Assembly (NCBI GenBank): GCA_029891345.1
Contig: CM057009.1
Coordinates: forward strand, 305,475,166 to 305,539,165
From: Dryococelus australis
Taxonomy: Eukaryota; Arthropoda; Insecta; Phasmatodea; Phasmatidae
Length of the DNA: 64,000 nt
Direction: 5' to 3'
A program made the position numbers and the translations under genes. Numbering within the stretch: position 1 is the first letter of the stretch; each line of letters begins with the position of its first letter. The notes below the pieces were generated by a model. It worked only from the letters and a program-made list of their open reading frames with translations. It made no database searches and was not told the origin of the DNA. Below are positions 1 through 11,260 of this stretch, piece after piece.

Positions 1-70
1 TCTTTATGGGCAATTTGCTTTCAGATACTGTTCCTGTTAGTCAAACATCAATTTTCCAAAGTATTCGTAT

Positions 71-360
71 TTGGAGCAGAGTACAAAAAGTTTCATCAGA
101 AAAACATACCGTATGTCAGGGAATATGTTTAGTACTTCTCCGTGTGAACAACTGAAGTGTTACTGGGAAGAATCTTTGTTGCCACAGAATGAAAATCCTT
201 GTAAGTGGTGGGTGGATAATGTTGGACTCTTTCCAGCTCTAAAGAATCTGGCACTGAAATATCTACCAATTCCAGCAAGTGAGAGGGTATTTTCCACAGC
301 AGGAAATATGTGTACTTCTCTAAGAGAGTGACTACTAAATGAACATGTCGAAGAACTAGA
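71..360 (+). pseudogene. hAT transposase, C-terminal dimerisation region
   Basis: The frame carries the hAT C-terminal signature: a Trp pair (CKWWVDN), then FPALKNLALKYLPIPAS and ERVFSTAG. In hAT transposases this region mediates dimerisation. A TGA at 329-331 interrupts the frame just after the signature, and the same frame then continues with LLNEHVEEL, as the family does, so the stop is a mutation rather than the natural end. The DDE core lies before the window or is lost; the first 70 bases contain stops. No terminal inverted repeat or target-site duplication was found. The family call is firm; the element is dead. Confidence 0.85.
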
Positions 361-982
361 GTCAAAATATAAACAAGGGGCTAACAAAAAAAATATTTTA
401 AGTGATAAACTGGCATGTGTCGTACACAATTAGTGAAAATGCTTTGTAGTTTTATACTCACATTTCTTTTTTAGTTTTTATGTGAATGAAAACTTCATGA
501 CAAGCACATCGTGGCCTATTTCTTAAACAAATATTTTATACTTTTATCAATATAAACTGTGTGAAAAAATATTTTGTATTCAAAATTTATCCACTTATTT
601 GGTTTTAATGCCCGAGCCCAGAAATGTGTGGTAAGTACCCCCCCCCCCCCCTCCCCCAAAAAAATTTCGCTACCTGACCACTCCTACTGGATACATGCCG
701 TGATCCACACTTCATTGTAGAGAGGCACACTGCCTCAAGAGAGGTGTTCTTGTGTGGGGTACCATTTCCTATTATTCCTATACACCTCTGTGGTGATTGA
801 TGGAACTTCCAGGAAATTCTGCGATAAGATGTGCTCCCCTTCCTGGTGCAGCTTGAAACCCCATTTTCCAGCAGGTTAATCCCTGGCCTCACACAGCATT
901 GGTAACTCTTGGCCTGTCTTCATGTCGTCAGCATGCTTCCTTGGCCAGAAAGTTCATCAGACCTCTTGCACATTAAGAAGCA
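361..982. other. No gene seen; AT-rich tail then unassigned sequence
   Basis: After the hAT tail comes about 230 bases of AT-rich sequence, a poly-C run near 640-650 and about 330 bases of moderate GC with only a spurious minus-strand frame. I see no known motif before the SINE. Confidence 0.5.
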
Positions 983-1160
983 ATGGTGGCTGACTGTTCA
1001 CCTCCCACCATGACCAACTGGGTTCAATTCCTGGCCAGGGGATCTCCCGTTCCCCCTGCCCTTGCATTCTGGTGCTGCTCCATTCTCACCTCATTTCACC
1101 TTCGTCGGCTCTCAAGACCTCATTGTTAAGAGCAGCTCAAATCTTTCGAATCCAACTACT
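983..1160 (+). repeat. tRNA-derived SINE, copy 1 (internally deleted)
   Basis: This segment aligns by eye with 54068-54330. Shared blocks include the box-B-like GGTTCAATTCCTGGCCAGG, CCCTGCCCTTGCATTCTGG, a CTCA-rich stretch, and CAAGACCTCATTGTTAAGAG. The A-box-like TGGCTGA is at about 987. Relative to the second copy it lacks roughly 65 bases between the tRNA-like head and the body. The tRNA-like head plus an unrelated shared tail is the structure of a Pol III-transcribed SINE mobilised by LINEs. Confidence 0.7.
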
Positions 1161-1640
1161 GCACATTTGGAGAGCCAGTTGTGCTAGCAGTGGTAGAATC
1201 TTCCACGGGAGATGTCCAAAGTCTGTATGCCTTCATGCCCGATCGTATTGCCGCCTATCTTCATGCTAAGTGTGGTCCCACACCATATTAAGTGCATCCT
1301 GGTAGTGTTGGTCCCCTGGGATAAATGCTTTGTGTGGTACAATATTTTGATATTTACTGTATAGATACCTACTACTATGTCCTGTGCTTGTACCAACTTA
1401 CGTGCCCTGCGAAGTTGCCTTCGGGATTGATGCGTGATGGTTAGGGTGCAGGAATGTGTCACATGTACTGAAGGGTTCTTGGTGTGTAAGGTCAGTAACA
1501 CGACCGTGGGAGGAAGATAGTGCTCTACATCACCGATTTGGCATTGCATCCCGCAATGTCTGGCGCCCACAATAAACACTAGAGGTTTTGTGAGAAACCA
1601 TGGTAAAATCCCTACCCAAACTCTCAAACCTTAAAGTTAA
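1161..1640 (+). repeat. LTR end, primer-binding site and leader fragment (Gypsy, B/D-related)
   Basis: At 1561 the sequence TGGCGCCCAC follows GCAATGTC, the same arrangement as the LTR/primer-binding-site junctions at 12351-12360 and 14399-14408. The following leader, TACCCAAACTCTCAAACCTTAAA, is shared with 10060-10085 (CTACCCAAACTCCCAACCTT). The TGG start is complementary to a tRNA CCA end. No coding region follows, so this looks like an LTR plus leader of a relative of the downstream elements, otherwise lost. Confidence 0.5.
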
Positions 1641-2309
1641 TAATTTTGCTTCACCATCCTACCGATAAGTGAACACCATTGAGTCTTCGCAATAGAAACA
1701 GTACAAATGGCATCTGCATGCTGGGCACAAATTTCGACATACCAGGTAGCATTGTGAAGCTTTCTGGCACTTTCTTTCGTTTACTATCCATGAGTGGATG
1801 AGAAAAGCTGTAAAGTGAAAGAAAAGAAAGAAACACAATGTTAGAGAGGCAATGATGAAAAAAGGGGAAAAAGTGAAGTAGATTGATAAGATTTAGTTTT
1901 TTTTTTTTTTTGTGAGATCCCACTACGCGGGCGTGAGAACCTATACAGTGTGACCTCCGGCATGCATGTAAGTAGCTAAGTCAGTTGTAGAATGGGATGT
2001 GTCTCAGGGCAAGCCCTTTATGCCTTAGGTCGGGTTTAGTTATTATAATGGGTGCATGTATCACGGCTAAGCAGAGTTAAAGTGCCATGGCCGCAATTGT
2101 AGCCATGTGTACACCTCGAAAGTATAAGGTTCTAGATGGATGAACATAGCAAACCAGACAAAGCAGAGAGGGCCATAGAAAATCTATGCTACAATTACGG
2201 ATGATAAAATAATTCCTTTTAACTGGATTACAGCTGGTTAAAGTAGGGTATTTGTTAGATCGGTAAAAAAGACTTCTGTTGGTTTGATGCGGAGTAAAAT
2301 GAAATGAGA
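1641..2309. other. No gene seen
   Basis: Low-complexity purine-rich sequence (1800-1900) and a poly-T run (about 1895-1911) precede about 390 bases of unassigned sequence. The short frames here have no recognisable motif. Confidence 0.4.
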
Positions 2310-3060
2310 TCACAGCTGGTGTATATTGCGGGGGACAGACCAGCCCCCACGCCGATGCCAGTCATTGTGTGGGCGCGGGCACCCTTGAAATTGAGCTACT
2401 TTCAACAGTGCCATGTAGGCGAACCAGCACTGCAGTACCGACAATAACTGAGGATGATGCTTCTCATCGAGTGCGTCGGAAAACCGGACAGTACAGTCAT
2501 GACACTGACTCCATCTTCGCCCTTCCGCGCCGATACCAGGATCTCCACTCCATAGGTGAAGGTGGGGAGAGTTCTTCGGGGAGCCACCCACCTCTCAGCG
2601 AATCCGCTGGCCCAGGAGTTAAGGCTGAAATCGGGGTGCTTCCAAGGTTTGATGCATTCCAATCCATTCATCATGCACCCACAGTCGGCAGCCTGCAGAA
2701 TCCAGCAGTGAGGATCGCTACACTTCGCATTTTTCAGCACCTCGAGATCCCCCTCATCGCCTTTTATCGTTGGGCCACCTCCAGAAGATGCGCTTCGCCA
2801 TCTCGTACTGAGCTGCCCAGGTTCCCGACGTCCACAACGGCGGTGCTCTCACACCGACCAGTTGGTTCGTGGGCTGGTATTTGATTATTTCCAAACCACC
2901 CCAGAGCCTGGGGACCCCCTATCCACCACCTGGGGATGTGCCGAGTTGCGGATACTCGCCGCAATTAAGCTCCCATCGCACTCGCAGATACACCTCGCTT
3001 TCGCTGGTCCTCAAGTCGTGGGCAGTTCCCGGCGAGCGAGGGAGCAGCCACTAGTGTGAT
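2310..3060. other. GC-rich island with open frames on both strands, unrecognised
   Basis: About 750 bases are clearly GC-richer than the surrounding sequence, with sharp edges near 2320 and 3060. There is a 171-codon plus-strand frame (2369-2884) and a 112-codon minus-strand frame (2402-2740) across the same bases. Overlapping long frames on both strands are expected where GC-rich DNA has few stops, so neither is convincing. I recognise no domain in either. It sits against the truncated 3' side of Gypsy element A and could be a leader or LTR segment of another element, or a non-coding island. Confidence 0.35.
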
Positions 3061-3295
3061 GTTCGTCCCATGACAGCTTAGCTCGTTATATTTAGTATTC
3101 GGAAAAGTGTAAAATATATTGTGAGAAAGTTTGTCAGAAAAAAGAGAAAAAAATCTTTATTAAGAATGAAAGGAAAGAATAAGAAACACGAAATTGCATG
3201 TGCTTTTGGTACATAATTCAATGTAAGTAGGTTAATTCATATTATGTAATTTTCATGTAATTTTATAGAAAGACTTTTGTGAGCAAATTTTGTCA
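3061..3295. other. AT-rich spacer, no gene
   Basis: AT-rich sequence with A-runs lies between the GC-rich island and the broken end of element A. No LTR similarity to element C was seen, so element A has no recognisable 3' LTR here. Confidence 0.5.
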
Positions 3296-3793
3296 TTACA
3301 AAGTAATATGCTCTAGTATTTTGTTACAATATAGTTTTTTAGGGCTAGTTGAAGCTATTATGATAAATCGAAAGAAATTGGTTTTCATTTTAATGAATTC
3401 AATGTATTTGTCATGACTTTTTGTCAAGGTGATATGTGATTGATTGTTGTTTGTGTTGTCACTGGAGAGTTGAAACACTACGATGCCTAGTCTCCTTTCA
3501 CTCGCATCTGTATGCACATATAAGTGTCGGCCTTTTTGTATTGGGTCATTGCAGCACATTCTCGGAAGCTATGTTTCAGCTCTTCGAAACAATGTTGATG
3601 TGCGCTCTGCCACTTGAAACACATGTTTGGTGACATAAGCTCCATGAGAGGTGCAGTGATGATAGAAAATTTTTCGATGTATTCTCAAAGCCAATTTACA
3701 AGTCCGAAAAATTTTCGTAGCTGTTTACGGATTATTGGCACAGGATAATATTCAATGGTGTTCAACTGTTCTGACGTGGGTTTCCTTCCATTT
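3296..3793 (-). pseudogene. Gypsy A: RT connection and RNase H start
   Basis: The frame at 3559-3296 reads HLYVHTDASERRLGIVVFQ, the RNase H N-terminal signature with the first catalytic Asp in TDAS. The preceding stretch (3793-3560) is out of frame but includes remnants of the RT thumb/connection (Leu/Phe-rich LRKF-like sequence). RNase H would degrade the RNA strand of the cDNA hybrid. The frame after TLTKSHDKYIEF degrades and the rest of the domain is absent. Confidence 0.75.
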
Positions 3794-4655
3794 TCACTGA
3801 TCAGGTATCTCAGGAACTGAATGTTTTCTTTGCCTATGTGACATTACCTGTTCGCCGTTTATTTCCAGGCGCTCGAAAACAAGTGACAGATGGTGTATGT
3901 GGCTGGGCCATAACTCGGACCACACAATCACATCATCCAAATAGGCGGGGGCACGCACACCAATGAGTCCGTCCAGATCACACACCAGCATCGCCTGGAA
4001 TGTCGACAGGGCACATTTTAGGCCAAGTGGCATGGCACAAAACTAAAAATGGTGCCCATTGGGGGTGGTGAATGCAGTTATGTGGTGGTCTGCAGGTTTC
4101 ACTGGAATCTGCCAGTAGCCACTACAAAGGTCGATAGTTGTTAAGACCTTTGCACGCCCCAGTGTGTTCAATGCATATTTGATGTAGATATGTGATGGCA
4201 GCAGCACGCTGCACATGATCAGTTAAGGTGGCAGAATTATATGAAGGAGCGCCATGTTCCATACTTTTTAGGTGTCAGGGTGATTGCTAAATTCTTTGAA
4301 CTATCTGATGACTCGATCACTCCCTCTTGTAGTATTTCTACTAATTGGTTTTGGATATTTTGCCTTGATGTGGGTAGTAAAGTCTTGGATTATCACATAG
4401 CGGAGTGTCGGTGGTGAGTGGAATGACATGTTCTGCGACGGCAGTTCGATGTAATGAATCGGCCACTGTAAATACAATCTTCCTTTCATTCTGCAGACGC
4501 TGTATGGCCTCACGGTATTCTTGCAGTACCGCATGGTCAAATTCATCCAGTGCCATGGATGATGCATCCCCAGCTGTTCGGGGTTCCAAGTTGTATATGG
4601 TGCGGCATTCCTTATGTCCGAAGTGGATATGTCGTGCAGCTGGTTCCACTAACAT
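3794..4655 (-). pseudogene. Gypsy A: reverse transcriptase
   Basis: The 4033-3794 frame contains MPLGLKCALSTFQAML followed by AYLDDVIVWSE, the palm motif with both catalytic Asp residues of the YLDD box. The upstream frame at 4655-4341 contains AEHVIPLTTDTPLCDNPR, the RT N-terminal entry region typical of Gypsy Pol. The piece between (4300-4034) is frameshifted but keeps the expected fingers region, including a plus-strand shadow of the IPVKPADHH-type block. The LKCA wording instead of the usual LKNAP is shared with elements B and C. Confidence 0.85.
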
Positions 4656-4963
4656 ATTTTGATCTGACAGCCACGGGATTCCCAGGATGACATCCTCTCG
4701 ATGTCGCCTAACACATAGGCTCTAGTGGCAGTTTCGATGTTGCGTATGTGTGACTTGATCGTTACTTTGCTGGCAATTTCACAAGTGTGCTGATGAGTGG
4801 CTAGCTGAATGGTCTGTTGTACTGGTCGAACTTCCATGATGTTGATGATATTGGTGCAGACGAAATTATATGATGCAGCTGTGTCAATTAATGCTTTGCA
4901 GGGAGTTCTATTAAATTGGACCAGAATGTGTATGAAGCTTTTATTTGTGCCTATGATTTGCAT
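4649..4963 (-). pseudogene. Gypsy A: retropepsin-like protease
   Basis: The frame has CKALIDTAASYNFV at about 4892-4850, the aspartic protease active-site loop, then a Gln/Thr-rich strand (QTIQLATHQHT) and a VTIKSHIRNIETAT strand that is conserved in elements B and C. In canonical retropepsins the loop is D-T/S-G; here Gly is Ala. It lies just upstream of RT, as expected. The frame is open for about 100 codons, which is the full domain length. Confidence 0.75.
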
Positions 4964-5034
4964 GAGTAAAATCTATTGTGGAGTCCGTTCTGGGTGTCCT
5001 GGTGATGACTTGGGTTGGTTAGCAGCGGGCTGCC

Positions 5035-5300
5035 TTATCCCCACTGTCTGTTTCCTGGCGGTGATTGTTGTGGCTGTTCTTGCGGAGCAAAATCCGCCCA
5101 AGTCGGACATTTGTTGTTCCAATGTGGCCCTCCACACGACCAACAGTGGTGAAGGGGTTGTCTTGGTCCGCTTAAATGCTCATACACAGGAGCACTGGTC
5201 CGATTGGCTTTGGTTGCATTTTGTTTTGTTATTATTGGGCGTGATGTGGATTTCAATGTTTCTGGTTATTTGGTCACTGTGTTCCCTGAGTCGTGACTTT
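5035..5300 (-). pseudogene. Gypsy A: CCHC zinc knuckle (nucleocapsid)
   Basis: The frame contains CWSCGGPHWNNKCP, a perfect C-x2-C-x4-H-x4-C zinc knuckle, followed by a Gln/Pro-rich tail. This is the nucleic-acid-binding end of Gag. It lies between Gag and protease, as in other Gypsy elements. In element C the equivalent site is degenerate (PCRCGGKLWNNECP), and in B it is more so. Confidence 0.8.
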
Positions 5301-5388
5301 TAATTTTTCACTGTAGTCTGATTACTGTCGTGGCATGCAGTTTCGCAGTCGCAGCGTGGTTGAGTTGTGATATCATTCAGTAGTAATA

Positions 5389-5960
5389 CTAGTGTAGAAA
5401 TTCTTGTTTTGTAGTGTGTATCGTGGGTGCCAAGGCAGGACGATATTCCGGTCGAGCCAAACTTGCGACGACTTCCAACACATCTCGTAACAACAGCTTC
5501 AGGTGGTATGTTCTTATGAGGTTTATTTTGTAGGTTGCGAAGTCATACAGTGATTCCTCCATCTGTTCGTTCATTATAACCTGGCTGCATGCTCTGAGTG
5601 CAGTGAAGGTGTTTGCAAATATGCATTTGAAATTCCAGCAAAATTCTTCCCACTTAAATCAATAGCGGGCTATGCCATGACACCATGTCTTTGCATCTCC
5701 GAAAAAAAATGTTCGCTGATGCAGTGCGGTTAGTCTGTTCAGTCGGCTTTTTGCAGTCTTGCAAAGAGGATCTGATTTCTTCACTGGCGGTACCTGTGTA
5801 TGTGGGTAAAGATTGGAACCCAGCTGGTATTGTGTGCAGTTAGTTGAAGCATTAATGTTCCCTGGCGATTTCTGGTTAATTTGTTGATGTAGGTGTGTTG
5901 TGGGTTGCGGTCGGCACTTCCCACAGGAGCAGTGTTGACCAAGCAGGCATGCTTGGTCCA
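5389..5960 (-). pseudogene. Gypsy A: Gag capsid region, degenerate
   Basis: A fragment with EESLYDFATYKINLIRTYH and LLLRDVLEVVASLARPEYR corresponds to the C-terminal part of the retrotransposon Gag capsid domain and matches element C (EEEETLYNSVTQNQIR, NDIFEVVPSTTQVEYH). The stretch 5960-5580 is frameshifted. The capsid forms the virus-like particle of the element. Confidence 0.6.
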
Positions 5961-6720
5961 ACCAGTTGTGGTGTGTTCATTATGATGTTTTCCACTGTCA
6001 AGAGTGGGATTTCGCTGCCAAGTTCCCTCTGAAACCATGGTTGTGATGGGTACGCAATCCCTGCATACTGTTCTGCCTTGATGCTGGCTGGCCCGAAGTG
6101 CTCCGTAGCTATGAGTTCCATAGATATGGGTTCTTATGGGTGCACATCTGATGTCGTGGGTGTTGTGTAATGTCGCACATTCCTGGGGGGTAATGCACCC
6201 CTTGTGGAAGATGCACTTACAGCTGATGCAGGCTAGTGTCGCTGTTCCATTTCCGTCGCATCTGCTGGAATGTGCGAATTTCCGAAGTACCTGTCTAAGA
6301 TGTGAGGTGGTTGGTGCCAAGTCTCTAGGGGCTGGCAAACATGTGCATAATACTGGTGGGCAGACTGGGCATATAAATCCCTTTACCTGTTGCAGCTTTA
6401 GGCATCACGTACGTACATCCTCGGGCATGCCTAGGCTGATGTGTGTGAGAATGTTGTTACAAATTTCCCAGTTCATTTTGTCTATGTCCCGCCGCATTTG
6501 ATGGACGGTTGCGGAATCGTGACATATGCAGGTATTTTCTAACATGTGCAATGAAAATTGGTCTGATTGTTGATTGGGTCGTAGACACGTTGCTCAGATT
6601 CAAGTGGGTTGGGTTGTCCTTTGGTGATCCACCAATCGAACTGTCCTGAGTCGCCAACACGGTGAGGTGGATGTGGAGAAGATATCTTGTTTCTTCTGCT
6701 GGACCACGTGGTTCCATGGC
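5961..6720 (-). pseudogene. Gypsy A: Gag N-terminal region with PHD-like zinc finger
   Basis: The 6338-5781 frame begins with a linker and then reads CDGNGTATLACISC, continuing KCIFHKGC and, later, a Cys at the end of HNTHDIRC. The spacing C-x2-C-x4-H-x2-C with an aromatic residue before the His is the second half of a PHD finger; the upstream C-D-G-x-G-x-A-x-L is its first half. A Gag N-terminal PHD-like finger recurs at 10941, 13366, 14620 and, weakly, at 33340-33270. PHD fingers usually read histone tails, so a chromatin-targeting role is conceivable but is inference. Frames upstream to 6720 are Gag or leader without a recognised domain. Confidence 0.6.
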
Positions 6721-7310
6721 TTGTGGCTGTCACCCATGTGTATGGCGCATAAAGGGTGGTCCTACCAGCACAATGTAGCATGGATGGAGGGGGGTGGGTG
6801 TTGCTACTCTCCTCTCAGCACTGGACTGGTCCAATATGCCCGCCTGATGTGATGTTTTCTGGCGTGCCATGAAGTGATATACTGATCCAAGATGGCTGAA
6901 GTTGATGCAGTCTAAGACAATGGCGATTTTTGGTGCCAAATAGTTTTCCTTTATTTTCCTTGGCTGTTTCTGGGCTTTCACTCAGTTATTTTGGTAGAAA
7001 ATTAATTGGATGTTCGCCAGAAGCGAATGAGCATGAATCCAGAGCTTCAAAGGAGCCTAAGTTTGCACGTATTTGGTCACATGTGAGTATAAAGTTACAC
7101 AGAAACTTACATGGATGTATTTCATGGCGCTTGGATGGAAGCATTTTGCCAGGAAAATGTGGGTTAGGTCTGGTGGTTGTGTGTATCCAAGCAGAAAGTT
7201 CCGATTGATGGTAATCTGGGATCCTGGAGCATGGAAATGATGTAAGCAGGAAGTTCGGTTACTGGAATTTTTTTTGGAAATGTTGGCAGGTGTGTGAAGC
7301 CGCACAGAGG

Positions 7311-7317
7311 GGTACCA
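7311..7317 (-). promoter_or_regulatory. Candidate primer-binding-site start, element A
   Basis: On the minus strand, TGGTACCCCTCTGTG follows an LTR-like end (GCCGTCAATT). The equivalent place in element C reads TGGTGCCCATCTATG after GCCGTCAAA. A TGG start is expected where a tRNA 3' CCA primes reverse transcription. The tRNA is not identified. Confidence 0.4.
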
Positions 7318-9080
7318 ATTGACGGCTGTTGGTTTTGGTGGACCATTTTGAAATATGCTTATGTGTACAGGAGTGCAGGTTAATTAACCAAGCTGGGCAT
7401 TAGCCCTCTTTAGAGAGCACTGAGATTATGGTGTGGGTCGTGTGGTTGACCGCTCACGTGGCTGTTCCTAAACTGTTTCACCATCACTTGCAATATTGCC
7501 AAAGCTGATAATTAATATCCAAAATGCTTTGTCTAGTGGGGGCTGTAAGTCTCCCCCCCAAATGCATGTTACCCATCTTCTAGGTTGTTGTAGGCCACCT
7601 CACACCTTAAGTTATACATGTAGATCATGGCACTTGGTTAAGCGGTCGATATGTGGCCATGATAATTAAAATATGCGATTTGTAGCAACCATGTTTATTT
7701 ACCGCTTTGTTCCTCATATGAGGCACTGGCAGAAATAAACTCAGTTAAGCAAGGAGAGCTCTTTGACAGACAAAGGTCTAGGTCTACATGGAAATTACGG
7801 TGCTTCATGTCCCATTTACGTACAAATGTAATGGGTGTGGAGTGGCTCACTCTCTGGACAAAAAAACAACACAAGGTTCCGATTTTACACTATGATTATT
7901 TATATTCTACATGGATAAGTTGAAAAAGATGCAGGTCTGGGGATGATGTGATGTGCACGTCTACTCTGGGAAATGACAAAGATGCTAGTACTGAGCTGTT
8001 GGAGTGGGGCTCACTGATTGGCCAAAGCTTATTCTCAAAGTCACATGATCGCGATATTAAAAAAATATTAACACAATAAATTTAATGATGTGGATGACTG
8101 CAGTGCTGATGACACATGATAACATAAAAACCCTTTCTTATATATCTAAACATTGCATGGATAAAAATATAAAATGAAACTTATATTTATGCTTACTGCT
8201 TACATAACAACCTAACCTCAACTTGTACGGGGTATTAAAAAGCTAGTGTGATTGCATGAGGCTCATCCCATAAGAAAATTATTATGTCTGAACACATAAA
8301 AACCGTTATAATAATACATAAAACACCTACTAAATAATAATAAGATGAAAGTGAGCTTATATGACTGCTTAATCTTCATGTTATGGTACAAGTTATGTTA
8401 GCTGGTTTGCTTACACTTATCTCTGAATAATGGAAATGTTCATTATTGCTACTGACTGTACTGTTATGCAACTGTTTAAGATATAAATGTATGTCTGTAG
8501 AAAAATAAGATATTATTGGAAATATTGCGCTGCAACAACAATTCAAGTGTATCTGCTGTGATTGTAAATGTCATTTTCACACAAGCAGATGGTCATGTTA
8601 ACACCGAGTTTACTGTAATTAAACACCTTAAAATTAGAACACATTATAAACAATACACCAGAAGGCTAGCACATTAACTACTTACATCATGTTTGGGTAG
8701 GTAACATATTGGTATCAAAATAAAACACAAGACACTATTCACTATGCGTACAACATAACCCTCAATCGCAATAATAATAACAAAGATAAACATTGGCAAA
8801 AGCATGCGATCGAGCATTTTATGTAAATATTAACTTGCTGCATGGGTGCAACCTGTGCATGGTGCCGAACATACTTGTAACACTTGGCACTCAGAAAGAA
8901 AAATAAAAATACTAACAAAGCACTGCATATATTGAACATACACAACATAACATTGAACCTAATATTTAAAAAGGCCCTTAAAACAATATAAACAAACAGT
9001 TGTTTACAACACCGGCACATACACACACACACACGTGAGACACATAGCTGTATGCTGGTTTGCACTCATGGTGGTGGTGT
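7318..9080 (-). repeat. 5' LTR and U3-like region of Gypsy A
   Basis: There are no convincing coding frames. Blocks resemble the element C LTR in the same order: a GATGACAAAGATGCTAGTACTGAG-type block (7960-8030; compare 24880-24945 and 35117-35180), a stretch with TTTATGCTTACTGCTTACATAACA (about 8180; compare 35330-35365), and an AAAAAGGCC then CACACACAC tail (8970-9040). With no second copy in the window, the exact LTR ends are not defined. Confidence 0.5.
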
Positions 9081-9136
9081 GAGTTGAGGTGTGTTGACAA
9101 ACAGCATGGTGAATGGGCTGAGGGTTGAAACATGGT

Positions 9137-9367
9137 TCACGTCACCTCCATAAATTCATCTTTTGATAGTTCTGGTAATATTTTACCCTTCTTATTTACT
9201 GAATTGTGACTATCCACCTTGTGAGTTTCAAAACTGCTACTGCCTTGTGTCACTAAACAATTCGGATCATTTATTTTCAATTTACGTGAACAATCTGCAT
9301 CGGTATCGGTTCTCTCGCTCACTCTACTGTTATTTCTCTGAAATTTATGACTACTCATTTTACTCAT
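9137..9367 (-). other. Unrecognised 76-codon open frame
   Basis: The frame starts MSKMSSHKFQRNNSRVSE, is rich in Ser, Asn, Lys and Asp, and ends EFMEVT. It looks compositionally like coding sequence (an N-terminal Gag or ORF1-type segment), but I recognise no domain. It abuts the LTR-like end of element A. It may be the first part of a different retroelement that element A interrupted. Confidence 0.3.
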
Positions 9368-9759
9368 ATGACTTATTTACTTTTATGATAGGACTCGGAG
9401 TTTTCATTTGGAATCGGAACTGCCTTCTCTCAGCATACACAATTTTGGCGCATTTGAGGGACTCAGCGACACATCTCATCCTGTTCTGTGACCTTGCTTA
9501 CTAATTCACACACTCTATAGCTATCACAACTCGAGGGTATTTGAAGCCATTCACTCTCGCCAAGCCTGTTTGCACGCCGTCGTAAACTTCTCCTGTAGGG
9601 ATAGCACTCTACCAGGTGCTTGTGCGCACCAGTTGAGTAGTGCACCGCATCGGTTATGTCATTCCAAACATAAGCTCAGTAGAAGAGTTTAATAAAACCC
9701 ACTGATTTACACAAATTAACTGTGTGTGTCTTTATTCAGGTTACCTACAGGCATCAGGG
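9368..9759. other. No gene; possible LTR segment with AATAAA
   Basis: A plus-strand AATAAA lies at about 9692-9697, followed by TTTATTCAGG. The layout resembles the R/U5 part of an LTR, but no second copy was found. Confidence 0.3.
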
Positions 9760-11260
9760 GCGTGGGACACCTCCTTCCCGCAACTTCATAAGTATTTGTA
9801 AAGTGTTTCACATGTATTTTCAGTGTTTATTCGTCGTGTTCTTTATTGGTGTGTGGATCGCCCCGAGAATCCTATGCATATTATGTGTACCGCAATAATT
9901 TCTACTTAAGGAGCAACACCGGAAGGATGCTGCCTTTGGCCGTCGGTACATGACCCTGAAGACGCAGTTAGCTCTACACTACAAGATGGCATTGCACTCC
10001 ATGCAATGCCTGGGGCCCGGATATCACAATAGAGTTACAACAAGTATTCACGGTAAATATACTACCCAAACTCCCAACCTTAAACTGACCTAACATCAGG
10101 CCAATTAGAACTATTTTCCGAAATTTCTTCCTAATTTTCAAAAATTTCAAACTCCTTCCAGAAGCTCCCCGCTTTTCCTGACCATCACCTGCCACAATGG
10201 GACGTCGAGAAGAACTACAGTAGCAACTGGAGCCTTGGGATACCGTCCCAATACCCCAAGATGCCGGCAAACAAAGCATGTGGTCAGGGTGAGAAAGTGC
10301 GCGAAGACTTGAAGGACGCCACATTTGCAGCAACAACATGGTAAAAACATGAATGGAAGCAGGCAGTGGCAATTTTGGAGCGCTGTGACATCAGCCACGT
10401 CGCACCACCCAGGCGCCAGCACCAGGACAAAGGGGCTGCGAGATCTTCCCCTCTGCCTATGATGCACCACATAAGAGGAGAAGGAGAAATGAAAGGAGGG
10501 AGGAACAAGCTGCACTTCCACACTCCCGACCTCGTTGCCGATCAGCTGACCCCTGCCACGTGCCGCACTGCAGGGATTGCTGCATCGTGATGTCACCTGC
10601 ACCATACCTAGTGCCACCCGCTCCCAGCCGCACTCCCACATACCATGCTCCCATGTCGGTTCTTTTGCGACCACGTGGAGTTGTTTGTAAACACAACATG
10701 GCTGGCCGGACCTTTAGCTACGCACTGGCATTGCTATGTCCTCACTGCCTCCATCTATTTCCGCAGTATCTCATTCGGAAGTACGAGCGGGGTACAATGT
10801 ACTGCAAATGCGAACGACAGTCCAGCCCAACGAACATCCGCACCGTGGTCAACCACGAGAGTGACAATAGACAAAACTTAGTGCCAGATTTACAATAACA
10901 GAAACACAACATAAACTTTTCGGACAATAATCAAATCAACTGGTGTCACGACTTTCTCTGTACAGGTCAAGGCACACTTTTACTAAATTGTTTACAGTGT
11001 AACAACTGGTACCACACTGAGAGCATGAACATGACGTGTGTCGCTCCCCACCTTAAACCGTTTGTCACACCGACTGATACCCAGTGCAGCATGCACCCGC
11101 ACTCGACATGTGATCGACATCGAATTGTGAGTAGTGACGTGCAGTGCAGGAGGGGTGCCAGAGAGTGCAATGTAGGGCAGGTGTAGCAAAGTGTAAGTGG
11201 TGCAGCGCCATGTGTTCTCAGCAGCCCGAGACACGATCTGAGGGATATATAAATACATTA
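9760..11260 (+). mobile_element. Gypsy element D fragment: LTR end, leader, PHD-like Gag start
   Basis: LTR-like sequence runs to a junction near 10011 (TGGGGCCCGG), followed by a leader that shares CTACCCAAACTCCCAACCTT with 1610-1635. The 10380-10720 stretch resembles the leader of element B (12780-13100), with the shared words AAGAGGAGAAGGAG, GGAGGGAGGAACAA and AAACACAACATGGC. A PHD-like frame follows at 10941. No capsid or Pol is present. The fragment appears 3'-truncated near 11260. It is older or more distant than B1 and B2. Confidence 0.55.
10941..11095 (+). pseudogene. Gypsy D: PHD-like finger of Gag
   Basis: The frame reads WCHDFLCTGQGTLLLNCLQC, then NNWYHTES. The pattern C-x4-C-x8-C-x2-C-x4-H-x2-[S] is PHD-like, with the Trp-Tyr-His order of true PHD fingers and the Cys after the His changed to Ser. 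The final Cys pair is not clear. The frame is short and flanked by stops. Confidence 0.55.

Larger units (their letters stand above)
3296..9080 (-). mobile_element. Ty3/Gypsy element A (PHD-Gag lineage), truncated
   Basis: Read on the minus strand from 9080 down: LTR-like region, primer-binding-site-like motif near 7311-7317, leader, Gag with a PHD-like finger, zinc knuckle, protease, reverse transcriptase and the start of RNase H. The order gag-PR-RT-RH is that of Ty3/Gypsy. The element stops inside RNase H at about 3296, so integrase and the 3' LTR are missing. Its domains match elements B and C region by region (LKCA in RT, an Ala after the protease Asp, PHD-like finger). All frames are broken. 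Confidence 0.85.

Noticed and set aside
2369..2884. 171-codon frame as a protein gene
   Set aside because: An equally long frame lies on the other strand of the same GC-rich stretch and neither shows a domain or biased composition beyond GC content.
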